A stretch of DNA of 25,241 bases from Zygnema cylindricum (GCA_037447655.1 JBBHKE010002265.1:1-25241), one strand, 5' to 3'. Shown: positions 1 to 7,556, counted from the stretch's first letter. Numbers and translations are program-made. The notes: generated by a model from the letters alone, not told the origin.

Positions 1-130
1 ATCTATGTACAAAGTATCTATAAGCCGTTAAACGGATTTATCTACATATAAAGATTTATATATTTATCAAACCCTATATATCGTAATATCATTCCTAGAC
101 TTAACGGCTAGAGCTAACGGCTAATGCGGA

Positions 131-173
131 TTGACGGACGGCAGGTACCAGGATCAATTCCTGGGTCCGTCAA
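131..173 (-). repeat. Nested U3 hairpin of LTR-a (tRNA top-half geometry on the displayed strand)
   Basis: An outer 9-bp stem (131-139 with 165-173) encloses an inner 5-bp stem, CCAGG at 148-152 with CCTGG at 160-164. The inner loop is 7 bases (153-159). The inner hairpin is followed immediately by the 3' strand of the outer stem, as a T-arm is followed by the acceptor stem in a tRNA. There is no D-arm or anticodon arm, so it is not a tRNA gene. Confidence 0.65.
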
Positions 174-219
174 CTAACTTTTGGTAAGTCTACCTAATTC
201 ACCCCCTGTCTTCTCTAGA

Positions 220-320
220 GAGCCTAGGCAGCCATGGCTCTAGCTCCCTATCCAGCCTTCAGTGACTACAACAAGTGTGGGGGCTTGGATAGGGGAGTTA
301 GAGGCAGACCGCCTCAGCTC
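220..320 (-). repeat. Long U3 stem-loop of LTR-a
   Basis: Arms at 220-254 and 285-320 are imperfect reverse complements of about 35 bp. They flank a loop whose core, AGTGACTACAACAAGT, recurs in LTR-a, -f and -g and nearly so in b, c, d and e. All seven LTRs carry the same structure, with arm sequences that differ but remain complementary. Confidence 0.75.
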
Positions 321-365
321 TTTTTCTATCCTAATATTGACCTAGAAAATACTCAAATATCAACA

Positions 366-538
366 CCAACCCCTCCTCCCACTTCTCTTAGAAATCCCCG
401 GAGCTCTCATCTTCGGCTCCTCCAACTTATTTCTGTCACTCCCCGAAACCTACCACTGATCCCCGAGACTGTCTAGATCCCTCTCGTTCGCCATCCATCT
501 CTCCCACTGCAGTTGTCCGTGGGTCCCCTGGTCCGCAT
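366..538 (+). other. Leader or 5' gag region of gypsy copy 1
   Basis: C- and T-rich sequence between the copia LTR end and the first long gag reading frame. It is probably the gypsy 5' leader or the extreme N-terminus of gag, because Ser/Pro-rich coding character begins just downstream. I see no primer-binding site and no gypsy LTR here. Confidence 0.35.
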
Positions 539-1132
539 GTGTTACCCTACAAATACGACGTACCCGCCTATTCCCCTCCTCACCGGTGCTCCGTTTCCTC
601 TAGCTCCGACACTTCCCCTCCCGAGACCTCCAGGAGGCGAACTAGGAGACCAACACCTTTCCCCTCAAGGGCTCATCCGTCTCCGTCTCCATCACCTTCT
701 TCGTCTCCGCCACCAGCAATTCCCCAAAAGCCTATGAACAAGCCGCGTCTCCATATCCCATCGGTGGCAACCCTTCTCTGGGATCCACAATATTCTACTG
801 GGCATAGAGGAGTAGTGGGGGACATCCTACCTCCAACTATCTTTTCCGGCGCTGGTACTTCCTCAGTGGGAGGGGGATCTACACCACAGGGGGCTGCACC
901 TTCTTGCACGGAAGGACCCGATTCTGATCTCGAGGAAGAGGATACGAGAGTCATCTCGCCCGCTCAGTTTGTTAGCCCAAGTGGGCCTTCCTCTTCCCAT
1001 TTCACCAACTCTAAAGAGGAAGAAAAGGAAATGGGGGATATTCGGATCTTTACGGCAGATAGCTCGGGGATTGCATTTTCAGATTTTGAGTTGTTGTGGA
1101 AATCTTTCACCGAATCGGAAATCAACAAGTAA
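539..1132 (+). pseudogene. Gypsy gag N-terminal region, Ser/Pro-rich (copy 1)
   Basis: A 197-residue open frame, rich in Ser and Pro over residues 15-65 and acidic near residues 135-165, ending FSDFELLWKSFTESEINK. This is the low-complexity N-terminal part expected before a gag capsid domain. The frame closes at 1132, and capsid-like sequence continues in another frame from about 1096, so an indel lies near 1100-1135. The ATG is only the first in frame; the true gag start may be upstream. I recognise no enzymatic motif. It is called gag from its position directly before capsid- and nucleocapsid-like sequence. Confidence 0.5.
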
Positions 1133-2091
1133 CGAGGGGAGCCATTCCGGATGACTTCAAAACCACCCTTTTCCCCATGATGGTCAACTACCTGTCTAGA
1201 GGGGCGTTGGCGGATTACAAGGAGCGTCAACCTCTTTTGATGGCTCCTAGCATCAAAATCTCGGATCCAGCCCTTGATGCTGCTGTTTTGCAAGCGGATG
1301 GTGACTTGGCCGCGGCTGCGACGACCCCTGTGACTGCAACCTTTACAGAGGAGATGAAACTACAAGCGCAAGGAAGTGCCTATGTTAACCAGCTGGAAGC
1401 GATCCAAGAAGCCTAGGTAGCAACTCGCATGGTGGGCAACCCCAACCCTTATACCACCCTGCTGAATATCTGGAGAGTCCTCTATACTGAGAAGAACTAG
1501 TCAGCAATCAAGGAATTCACGGAATTCCGATGTTTGAAAAACGAGACTCCCCAGACTCTCTTCAACAGATTCTCAAGCCTTTGTCAGAAAACGAAACTGT
1601 CAACGATTGACCTTCCGGCAATGGCAACTAAATACTTCATCGTTGTCCGTAATTCATTCGGACCGACAGGGCAAACTGCTCTAGATAAGAGGATTGCCGA
1701 ACAAGCCATTCAGGACATCAATCCCTCCGCCAAAGAAATCTCACTAGTGGCAATGAAATTATATGACCACTTCGTTCAGAGTAAAGCAACAGAGAAGGCA
1801 GTGACCGGCAAAGCCCGAGCAAATTTGGCAAGATTCGCCGGAGAAACCTCCTTGAATGAAAAGGAACCGGTTGAACTTTAAGCTTTGAGGAAGCTTAAAG
1901 GGAAGCAAGTGGCTGACAGCGGGTCGAAACCATCTATGGGAGCAGATGAGCGAGTATTCCTATATAATTGCATGAATTGTCAACAACCGAGTCATGGGTG
2001 GAAGCACTGCACCAGGAAACTTAAACCGGAACTGGCTTTAAAAATCAAGGAATGGGAGAAAGAACGTGGAGAAAGGACCTTGATACAATAA
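1096..2091 (+). pseudogene. Gypsy gag capsid-like region with first CCHC zinc knuckle (copy 1)
   Basis: One reading frame, broken by in-frame stops near 1414, 1498 and 1879, covers 1096-1416, 1534-1881 and 1885-2091. The middle block has the feel of a retrotransposon gag capsid domain (NETPQTLFNRFSSLCQKTKL, then an Ala/Lys-rich helix). The last block holds a CX2CX4HX4C zinc knuckle at 1969-2010 (CMNCQQPSHGWKHC) followed by a basic, charged tail. In the family, capsid assembles the particle and the knuckle binds the element RNA. A frame change separates this from the N-terminal region. There is no counterpart in gypsy copy 2, which starts later. Confidence 0.65.
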
Positions 2092-2192
2092 GAAAGGCTT
2101 AAGGGAGGGAGGGGAGAGGATAAGACACCGATAACCAAGGAGACATACTGCCCCACTCGCCGGAGCGAAACCTCTAAGATGTCCAAATCACA

Positions 2193-2729
2193 TTGCGGCA
2201 AATCAAACTCCCAAAGTTTGATGACGCTCAAATCTCCAACGAAATCCGGAGTAAATATACCACGGAGGGCGCCAAGTGCGAAGCTTGTGGATTTCTGGGG
2301 CACAAGGAAGGGCAATGTTTCCGGAAAAATGGAGTACCCAAAGAAATGATGCAATTTGCTTTGTTTAGTGGAGGAGGAAAAGTCGTTGTTAACCCTCTCC
2401 CACTCCAACTTCTTTACCCTTTGGGGCGCAAACTTACGTCCAAACCAGTGAGACGTGAGCGAGCCTCGGCTCCTCCGGCCAAGCTTACACCGGAGATCAT
2501 CATACAGCAGCTCAGTCAGCAGCTAGCAGCCATGGCTGCAGAGTTGGCTGCCCTCCGCTTGGGATCTTTTTCCCCAACTGCTCCTCTCACGGCAGCGCAA
2601 CGACTCCAAAAGCAGAGACATGAGTTGTTACAGAAGCTCGCGGAGCTTGAGCTTCAAGGCACAGCGGGTGCCAACAATGATGACCTATTGGGCTGGGATT
2701 TGGAGCACCCAAATGCCCACCATGCCTAA
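2193..2729 (+). pseudogene. Gypsy gag: second CCHC knuckle and Leu/Ala-rich helical segment (copy 1)
   Basis: The frame is shifted from the first knuckle. It holds a second CX2CX4HX4C knuckle at 2277-2318 (CEACGFLGHKEGQC). A basic linker follows, then a Gln/Leu/Ala-rich stretch around residues 105-158 (including QQLSQQLAAMAAELAALRL) that looks able to form a coiled coil. Two knuckles about 300 bp apart in one gag are compatible with a tandem-knuckle nucleocapsid. The frame starts on TTG here, so no genuine start is implied. The segment ends at a stop at 2727-2729. Confidence 0.55.
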
Positions 2730-2813
2730 ACCTTTCTGTCTGGAGCTTAGAATGTTGGGGTGGGAGATAGCGGCCGCCAACTGCGCAATTCCACCTCGAT
2801 GCAAAGATAGGAC

Positions 2814-3287
2814 ATGCAGAAAATGGGTCAGCGGGACCACAACCGGAAAGCTATAGGGCCTTTGTCATTTACTCCCCGGGCAGTAATGCTGAACAGCGAC
2901 ATCGACTTGAGAATCAAACCCAACCAATCCCTTTCTCTTCCTCCCAAACCAAAATTGCCTCACGGTTTCGAAAATTACCAGAACGAGAAACAACAGCGAG
3001 AGAAGGAGTCAATGGAAAGAGAGAAAAAATACAATCTTGACTGGTTTGAGAGATATATGGCTGAACGCCCGGAGAATGACACTACCCAAACCCCTCCAAT
3101 CCCGGATTACGACTTCGAGAGTGAGAAAGAAGGACAAGATCAAGATATGCAAGAAACCGAACTCATCCCCATCTTCACCGAAAGCAACACTTCCTTCCTC
3201 CAAACCGGCTGTCATGCTAGTCTGGCACCTCATGCCCTATGCCCTCACACACGTGAAGACTCTAGCATCCTCCCACAACCTGCCTAA
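2814..3287 (+). pseudogene. Gypsy late-gag / gag-PR linker (copy 1)
   Basis: 157 residues, hydrophilic and charged: a Pro-rich segment (KPKLPHGFENYQNEKQQ), a Glu/Lys/Arg-rich helix and an acidic region near residues 95-120. No catalytic motif is present. It lies between the knuckles and the protease and shares the frame of the preceding block. The equivalent in copy 2 (8617 on) is the first gypsy sequence there, so the copy 2 breakpoint corresponds to 2858. Near 3240-3300 coding character seems to move to another frame, and a TAG at 3299-3301 occurs in both copies. That stop could be an ancestral gag/pol boundary or a shared lesion. Confidence 0.45.
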
Positions 3288-3372
3288 AGAAATCCTCATT
3301 TAGGCATTTGGGGAGGAGATCCACTCTGGAAAGAGGGGGGTAGACAGGACCACTCCGCCAACCGCAGTATTT

Positions 3373-3852
3373 TTGTCCATCGATAGTAAAACCCCTATAG
3401 TGGATAGCGACTACAAAGCCTTATCAGTGGCTCTTAAACTGAACTGGACCGCGAACTTTAAGCTCAACGGGTACGGGGGATACCAGGACGTTGTGGTCGA
3501 CACCGGAGCTCTCCCCAACCTCATTACCACCTCCGCTTTGCAAAGAATGCCCGAGGAACTCCAACCCGAAATCTGCCCAAGCAATATCTGCTTAAGCACC
3601 GTAAAAAGCGGTAGTCAACAAGTCCATGGAATAATAAAGGCCATGGCGATCGAGTTTTCTGATGTCGGAGGCCAACGGGTGAAAATTGAGCTTCCCTTCT
3701 TGGTGGTGGAAGGGACTCAATTCGAAATTGTGTTGGGAATGGCCACTTGGACCCGGCTCAATATGAGTTTGAGGGTGTGGAAAGAACAATGTACCGTTCG
3801 GGACCCCAAAAATCTGGAAGGAACCAAAGTGGTGGTTCTTGTGGATTTATGA
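3373..3852 (+). pseudogene. Gypsy retropepsin-like aspartic protease (copy 1)
   Basis: 159 residues with VVVDTGALPNLI at about residues 40-51; the Asp codon is 3499-3501. A flap-like segment follows (VKSGSQQVHGII), and then the hydrophobic-hydrophobic-Gly motif FEIVLGMATW near residue 119. Retropepsins cleave the gag-pol polyprotein during particle maturation and act as dimers. Size and motif spacing fit the family. The catalytic DTG is intact in this copy but is DNG in copy 2. The frame closes at 3850-3852, but the same frame, interrupted by stops, runs on into the methyltransferase. Protease and methyltransferase were therefore probably parts of one polyprotein. Confidence 0.8.
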
Positions 3853-4140
3853 AACCGGGGGAAGACAAATGTCCCAGTGTCTGGTTGCTACCCGGTGTAC
3901 ACTACATCATCTCTGACGGAACTGTTTGGCAGTTCTACAGATATCGCCAAAGAAATCTAGCAATTTCCAACTTCCAAGCGATGGGAAGACGAATATAAGA
4001 ATAGATTATTGCAGGTAGGAAAACTCCGACGGGGAGTGGATAGAGCATTTTCAGCATTAACATGGAAAGAAGTCGTTTCTACACCACTGTCTAATGCTTC
4101 CTGACCCAAGTCCGGTAACGAGGAGTTCAATCGACAAGTG
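3853..4140 (+). other. Linker between protease and methyltransferase (copy 1)
   Basis: In the protease frame this reads through two stops (about 3850 and 3958) into a hydrophilic segment (RWEDEYKNRLLQVGKLRRGV), then a third stop near 4102 before methyltransferase motif I. It recurs at about 9600-9890 in copy 2 with few differences. It probably separated the two domains in the polyprotein and may have held a cleavage site. I recognise no domain. Confidence 0.4.
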
Positions 4141-5074
4141 GTGTCATTGGCAGTCCCCGATTTCACACTGCGTATTTTATCTCTATTTTCGAGAATTAGT
4201 TCTGATTTGGAAGCCGTTTTGAAAACATGATATCTGGTGGAGTCATACGCAGCCGTGGAAATATCACTCGAGGTGCGGGCTGTCAGCGAACACCACCTCC
4301 ACAAACTTCATCACCTATATCCTCAACATCTTCCAGTGAAGGCCATCTCCACAGCTCACCGAAGTCTTCCCCAAAATGTAGACAACATCCTGGAACCTCA
4401 TCTAGCCAGTTTGGGAAGAGTGGATTTGGTGTTGGCAGGCTGGCCTTGTCAGGATACTCCCTAGCGGGAGAAGGAAAAGGGCATCAAAACCGAAGAAGTG
4501 GAACATTTCACCAAATGATCGAAATAATCACGTGGCTTCAACAACATCAGGACACACCAGTGGGGTACGTTCTAGAAAATGTCAACCCGGGAGATGATAA
4601 AAGGAAACAGATTGCGGACAGCTGGAATCACGAAACACGGATTTTAGGAGCTCCCTTGGTTTTCGACGCCGCACAGATAGGATCCCGTGAACACAGAGTA
4701 AGGGCATATTGGACCAATATGATCCCGCTTCCAGTACTCCGACGACTGTTAGACAAGCAAATTCCCGACCCGCACAATTCGGTGCAGCAACTACCTGGGG
4801 AAGGTAGGATGGCCACCTCGTGACGCAACCAGACCGCTCTTTTTTCTTTCGGTGCAACAAACCAGGATTACCACGGAGAGCACTCCCAAATTTGGTTTCT
4901 TTCCCTCACAGTCACACTTATCAAAAAGGAGCAGCGGGAATGATTTTTAACAGTAAGGCGGAAATCTGGACAACACCGACAATTGCAGAACGGGTAGAAG
5001 CTATGGGATTTCCTAAAGGCACAACAGCAGCACCAGGTGTCTTAGACCTTCAAAGGTGCAGCCTAATTGGGTAG
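4141..5074 (+). pseudogene. C5-cytosine DNA methyltransferase domain inside gypsy pol (copy 1)
   Basis: The order of motifs is the canonical one. Motif I (S-adenosylmethionine binding) is LSLFSRIS at 4177-4200. Motif IV is LVLAGWPCQ, with the catalytic Cys codon at 4447-4449. Motif VI is LENVN with ENV at 4575-4583. Motif VIII is REHRVRAYWTN near 4687-4719. A motif X-like segment, ERVEAMGFPKGTT, lies near 4988-5026. The family transfers a methyl group to cytosine C5 in DNA. The short span between VIII and X and the RxRxYWxN form recall DNMT3, while PCQ is more like DNMT1/Dcm. The order is not the permuted order of plant DRM enzymes. Breaks: in-frame TGA at 4228-4230, a one-base frame change just after PCQ, and a further frame change near 4820. 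The motif I Gly is Arg here but Gly in copy 2. It is in the protease frame, before RT. Confidence 0.85.
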
Positions 5075-5516
5075 AGTATGGACTTGAATTCAATCACATG
5101 GGTACTCAATCATGCACTCGCCTTTTCCTGTCTCAAATCCTTGGAATTCAAGGCTGTTTACCTTCAAGCTCCTCAGTTGTTAGCGATGCAGGCAACTTTG
5201 CAGCTTGAGGTGGGGAGAGAAAGGAGAAGAAAAATTCACATTTCACCACTGCAGGTTTTCCCAGTAGGGGGGGGGGGGGCGGCGGCTCAAATTGCGACAG
5301 CTTAGCGGATGTTGTCAGCAGTGGAGTCCTAACCGGAGGGGTAGAGGCAGACCCACCGGTAGGATTAGAATTCAACATTAACCTCTAGGGTAGACCGCCG
5401 GAGGCATGGGCTGTTGTAGAGCCTGGGAAGATGGATTAGACACTAGGGGAGCAGTTGGATCCTCAGCAGAAGGCGCGGCTCTCTAAACTATTGGCCAAAA
5501 ACAGGTAGGTGTTCTG
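5075..5516 (+). pseudogene. Post-methyltransferase linker and RT N-terminal stub (copy 1)
   Basis: The sequence aligns with 10790-11205 of copy 2, with several indels. The last part, after an in-frame TAG near 5435, contains LGEQLDPQQKARLSKLL, the start of the conserved pre-RT region seen at 11118 in copy 2. A 13-base G run lies at 5267-5279. The sequence stops at LTR-b, so this copy has no RT, RNase H or integrase. Confidence 0.55.
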
Positions 5517-5563
5517 TGTTGATATTTGAGTATTTTCTAGGTCTGTATTATAATAGGAAAAAT

Positions 5564-5662
5564 GTAGAGGGCGGTCTACCTCTAACTCCCTTTACCAAGC
5601 CCCCACACTTGTTGTAGTCACTGAAGGCTGGGTAGGGTGATAGGGCCATGGTTACCTAAAGC
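5564..5662 (+). repeat. Long U3 stem-loop of LTR-b
   Basis: Arms at about 5564-5597 and 5629-5662 are imperfectly complementary. They flank a loop containing ACTTGTTGTAGTCACT, the reverse complement of the loop in LTR-a. Confidence 0.65.
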
Positions 5663-5708
5663 TTTGTAGCAGACAGTTAGCAGAAAATAGATGGGTTTAC
5701 TAAAAGTA

Positions 5709-5751
5709 TTGACGGACCCAGGAATTGATCCTGGTACCTGCCGTCCGTCAA
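5709..5751 (+). repeat. Nested U3 hairpin of LTR-b
   Basis: The outer stem is TTGACGGAC/GTCCGTCAA (5709-5717 with 5743-5751). The inner stem is CCAGG/CCTGG (5718-5722 with 5730-5734) with a 7-base loop. On the sense RNA, 5718-5740 is complementary at 19 of 23 positions to the variable-loop and T-arm region of plant initiator tRNA-Met as I recall it. Confidence 0.65.
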
Positions 5752-6028
5752 TGTAGCCGTTAGCTTTGTCCGTTTAGTCTAGGACTAGTGCTAGGACATA
5801 TACGGTTTGATAGTTATATAAATACGTACGCGTAGACGAATTCATTTAACGGCGCAAAAAGATCCTTAGTACATAGAAACAGTTTAGTGAAGAATGGTTT
5901 ACGCGAAATTGATACCGCGCATTTGTTTCGACGGGTAAGAATGGATACCATATTTAATCGACGGCCGTGGTGCTAGCCGAGATTCCGGAATGGCCGCCTT
6001 GGCGTTTTCTGACGCCGCCACTCCGGAT

Positions 6029-6280
6029 GACACGTGGAAATGCGCTGGAGGATTGCGGAATCTCCGGAGCGCAAGATAACAAGTTTGGGTGTGACATTTG
6101 TCACTCGTATGGTCTTGTCGTACAATTTCCGTACAGAAAGTACTTCGGCGCCTGTACTTTTATGTACGGTACAGTCCTGTGATTGGCGCCGTACTTCAGT
6201 AGAAGGGGTTTAGAGAGGGACTAGAACTTAGAATATTTCTGGTAGGTAGATGCCTCTCCCAAAGAGCACCTTGTATAAAA
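6029..6280 (+). promoter_or_regulatory. LTR-b promoter: ACACGTGG box, GTAC cluster, TATA box
   Basis: GACACGTGG at 6029-6037 is a G-box/ABRE-type ACGTG motif. Five GTAC cores cluster at 6118-6175. TATAAAA at 6274-6280 is followed by GGCAAACTTTGG, a segment conserved after the TATA box in the other LTRs. The same order and similar spacing recur in LTR-c to LTR-g. Plant bZIP factors bind ACGTG and SBP-domain factors bind GTAC; their use here is inferred. Confidence 0.6.
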
Positions 6281-6649
6281 GGCAAACTTTGGCCAACCAT
6301 AACAATCAATTCAGTTGACCAAATTCAGTGATTCTTGATGCTGCGGACTCAGGGGAGTCCAGGCTACACAGGGGTGTAGTCGGTCAGAGTCTTTGCCTGC
6401 CTGGGTGGCTGCATTTCTTAGGGAAAGTCAAAGTGGGTGAATGTGTCCAAATCTCATATTCTAACCTTGCATTCTGTAGTGGAACTGAGCACACAGAAAG
6501 TGTTAATTCACAAGGGTGAAGCAATATTGGGGTTTTGATTGTCAAGGGGTCAATCATTTGGGTTTATATCAAGTTGGAGTCGGCACTATCTAGATTAGCT
6601 TTCTTTGGACCTGCGAATTCTGTGTGGCAATGGAGCCCATAGATTTTTA

Positions 6650-6664
6650 GGTTATGGGCCCACC
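6650..6664 (+). promoter_or_regulatory. Primer-binding site, initiator tRNA-Met anticodon arm (LTR-b element)
   Basis: GGTTATGGGCCCACC lies immediately after the LTR. It is the exact complement of GGUGGGCCCAUAACC, the anticodon stem-loop region of plant initiator tRNA-Met as recalled. This is the site type used by elements primed with a half-tRNA, such as Drosophila copia and yeast Ty5. The gag ATG (6654-6656) lies inside it. Confidence 0.8.
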
Positions 6665-7489
6665 ATCTAGGGTGCTTATGTTTGATGGAACAGACTTCAC
6701 TTATTGGGAGTTCACGATGGAGGGATTGCTTTTCGAGAAGCACTTGTGGGGAATTGTTTCAAGACAAGTGAGGTGTCCGCCACCCGGCTTTGGTGGAGCT
6801 CACTATGGAGAATCATCTAGGGCTGCCCAGAAAACCAACCGGATTTCAGATGCAACGGAAGGTGAAGGGAAAATCATTACCGTGGAAGGGGAAATAGGGG
6901 AGAAGGATAAAGGGACACCTATGGTGAGGGGAGCTAGGCTCTCGGGGTTCCACTTGTGGGGGTTATAACTGAACCAAAAACTGAAGAAAATGATAGAAAA
7001 ATTTGGGAATATAAAAACACTATAGCAAAATATCTCATACTTAGATATGTGTCTAAGTCTATAGCTATCACTCTTTTAAATCTAACCAAGTCGTCGGAAA
7101 TTTGGGACACACTAATTCAGATTTATAAGAGTGAGACTATACAGAGGCAGCAGTTAGTAAGACAAGAGATAGAGGCCTATGTTTATAAAGGCGGTAGCAT
7201 GACAGAGTTTTGCAATGATATTGCTGTGTTATATGTTGAGCTTGCTAGTGCGGGATATGTAGAATCTGAGGAGAGAAAGATTAATACACTAATCATGAAG
7301 CTCCCATATGAGTACGAAGACATCATTTACGTATGCAGGGAATGGATGTCTCCTCATGGACTTGGAGCATTACAATGGGGATAATTCTTGTGAGGGAAAG
7401 CACCTTAGAGCTTCGTAGGGGAAGTGAGAGGGTGACTGCATTTACAGCTGGTGGTGACTGGCGGAAGCGTGATGTGAGGAATGTTGTTC
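6654..7489 (+). pseudogene. Copia gag fragment, plus strand (LTR-b element)
   Basis: Starts at the ATG inside the primer-binding site (MGPPSRVLMFDGTDFTYWE). The FDG...YWE block is the usual N-terminus of copia gag. After a frame change near 6950 it continues with the capsid-like core (IWEYKNTIAKYLILRYVSKS, then SSEIWDTLIQIYKS and MTEFCNDIAVLYVELASAGY). It carries on past 7384 in another frame, through sequence matching 13890-13960, to about 7489. There it meets a minus-strand gag start. Nucleocapsid, protease, integrase and RT are missing. Gag of this family forms the virus-like particle. Confidence 0.75.
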
Positions 7490-7556
7490 TGTGACTACTT
7501 TCCCAATATATGAAGCCAATTCCATTAAAGATTGGTACCCTAGAGGGTGGGCCCAT
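7490..7556 (-). pseudogene. Copia gag N-terminus, minus strand (LTR-c element)
   Basis: Reads MGPPSRVPIFNGIGFIYWES from the ATG at 7556, close to the plus-strand copy at 18349. It ends after about 20 codons at an abrupt junction with the plus-strand gag. This makes a convergent join of two gag fragments from opposite strands. Confidence 0.7.

Larger units (their letters stand above)
1..365 (-). repeat. LTR-a: U3 end of a minus-strand copia LTR, cut by the window edge
   Basis: On the minus strand this begins TGTTGATATTTGAGTATTTTC at 365, the same start as LTR-b at 5517 and LTR-d at 17203. The whole stretch aligns by eye with the inverted sequence at 5517-5880. It holds the conserved U3 stem-loop (220-320) and the nested hairpin (131-173). 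The U5 part and the element body lie left of the window. Its TG end abuts gypsy copy 1 directly, as expected for the 5' LTR of a copia element inserted in gypsy DNA. Boundaries may be off by about 2 bases, because several copies read TGTGTTG rather than TGTTG. Confidence 0.8.
366..5516 (+). mobile_element. Ty3/gypsy-like element, copy 1 (gag-PR-methyltransferase, truncated at RT)
   Basis: This is the 5' part of a degenerate gypsy-type element: gag with two CCHC knuckles, a retropepsin with DTG, a C5-cytosine methyltransferase, then the first residues of the pre-RT region. It ends at 5515 where LTR-b begins; copy 2 continues past the equivalent point (about 11205) into RT. The segment 2858-5515 is repeated at 8613 to about 11205. 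No gypsy LTR is visible, because the left end abuts LTR-a. Many frameshifts and stops show that it cannot act on its own. Confidence 0.8.
5517..6649 (+). repeat. LTR-b: complete plus-strand copia LTR
   Basis: Begins TGTTGATATTTGAG at 5517 and ends directly before the primer-binding site GGTTATGGGCCCACC at 6650, about 1.13 kb. Aligned by eye, it is the inverted counterpart of LTR-a and LTR-c and the same-sense counterpart of LTR-e. In order it holds the U3 stem-loop (about 5564-5662), the nested hairpin (5709-5751), an ACACGTGG box (6029-6037), a GTAC cluster (6118-6175) and a TATA box (6274-6280). The 3' end reads TTTTA where other copies have TTTCA or TTGCA, so the terminal CA is decayed. 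Confidence 0.85.

Noticed and set aside
133-171. A tRNA gene
   Set aside because: Acceptor-like and T-arm-like stems are present, but only 8 bases stand where the D-arm and anticodon arm should be. It is kept as a hairpin instead.
673-1293. Minus-strand open frames over the gypsy gag
   Set aside because: Antisense shadows of the gag coding strand, without motifs of their own.
4227-4500. N-terminal part of the open frame 4227-4823 (Ser/Pro/His-rich) as a real protein
   Set aside because: This part is out of frame with methyltransferase motifs I to IV. Only the portion after about 4450 carries methyltransferase sequence.
4141-5074. The methyltransferase as a plant DRM gene or an N6-adenine methylase
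   Set aside because: The motif order is canonical (I, IV, VI, VIII, X), not the permuted DRM order. The PC and ENV motifs are those of C5-cytosine enzymes, not the DPPY type.
366-5516. A composite DNA transposon with LTR-a and LTR-b as terminal inverted repeats
   Set aside because: The inverted repeats are copia LTRs with primer-binding site and gag attached on the outer side (seen for LTR-b), so they belong to flanking retrotransposons rather than to the gypsy segment.
5967-6182. Small open frames within LTRs (for example 5967-6182, 7786-8127, 19090-19467)
   Set aside because: They overlap promoter and structural parts of the LTRs, are not conserved as frames between LTR copies, and have no motifs.
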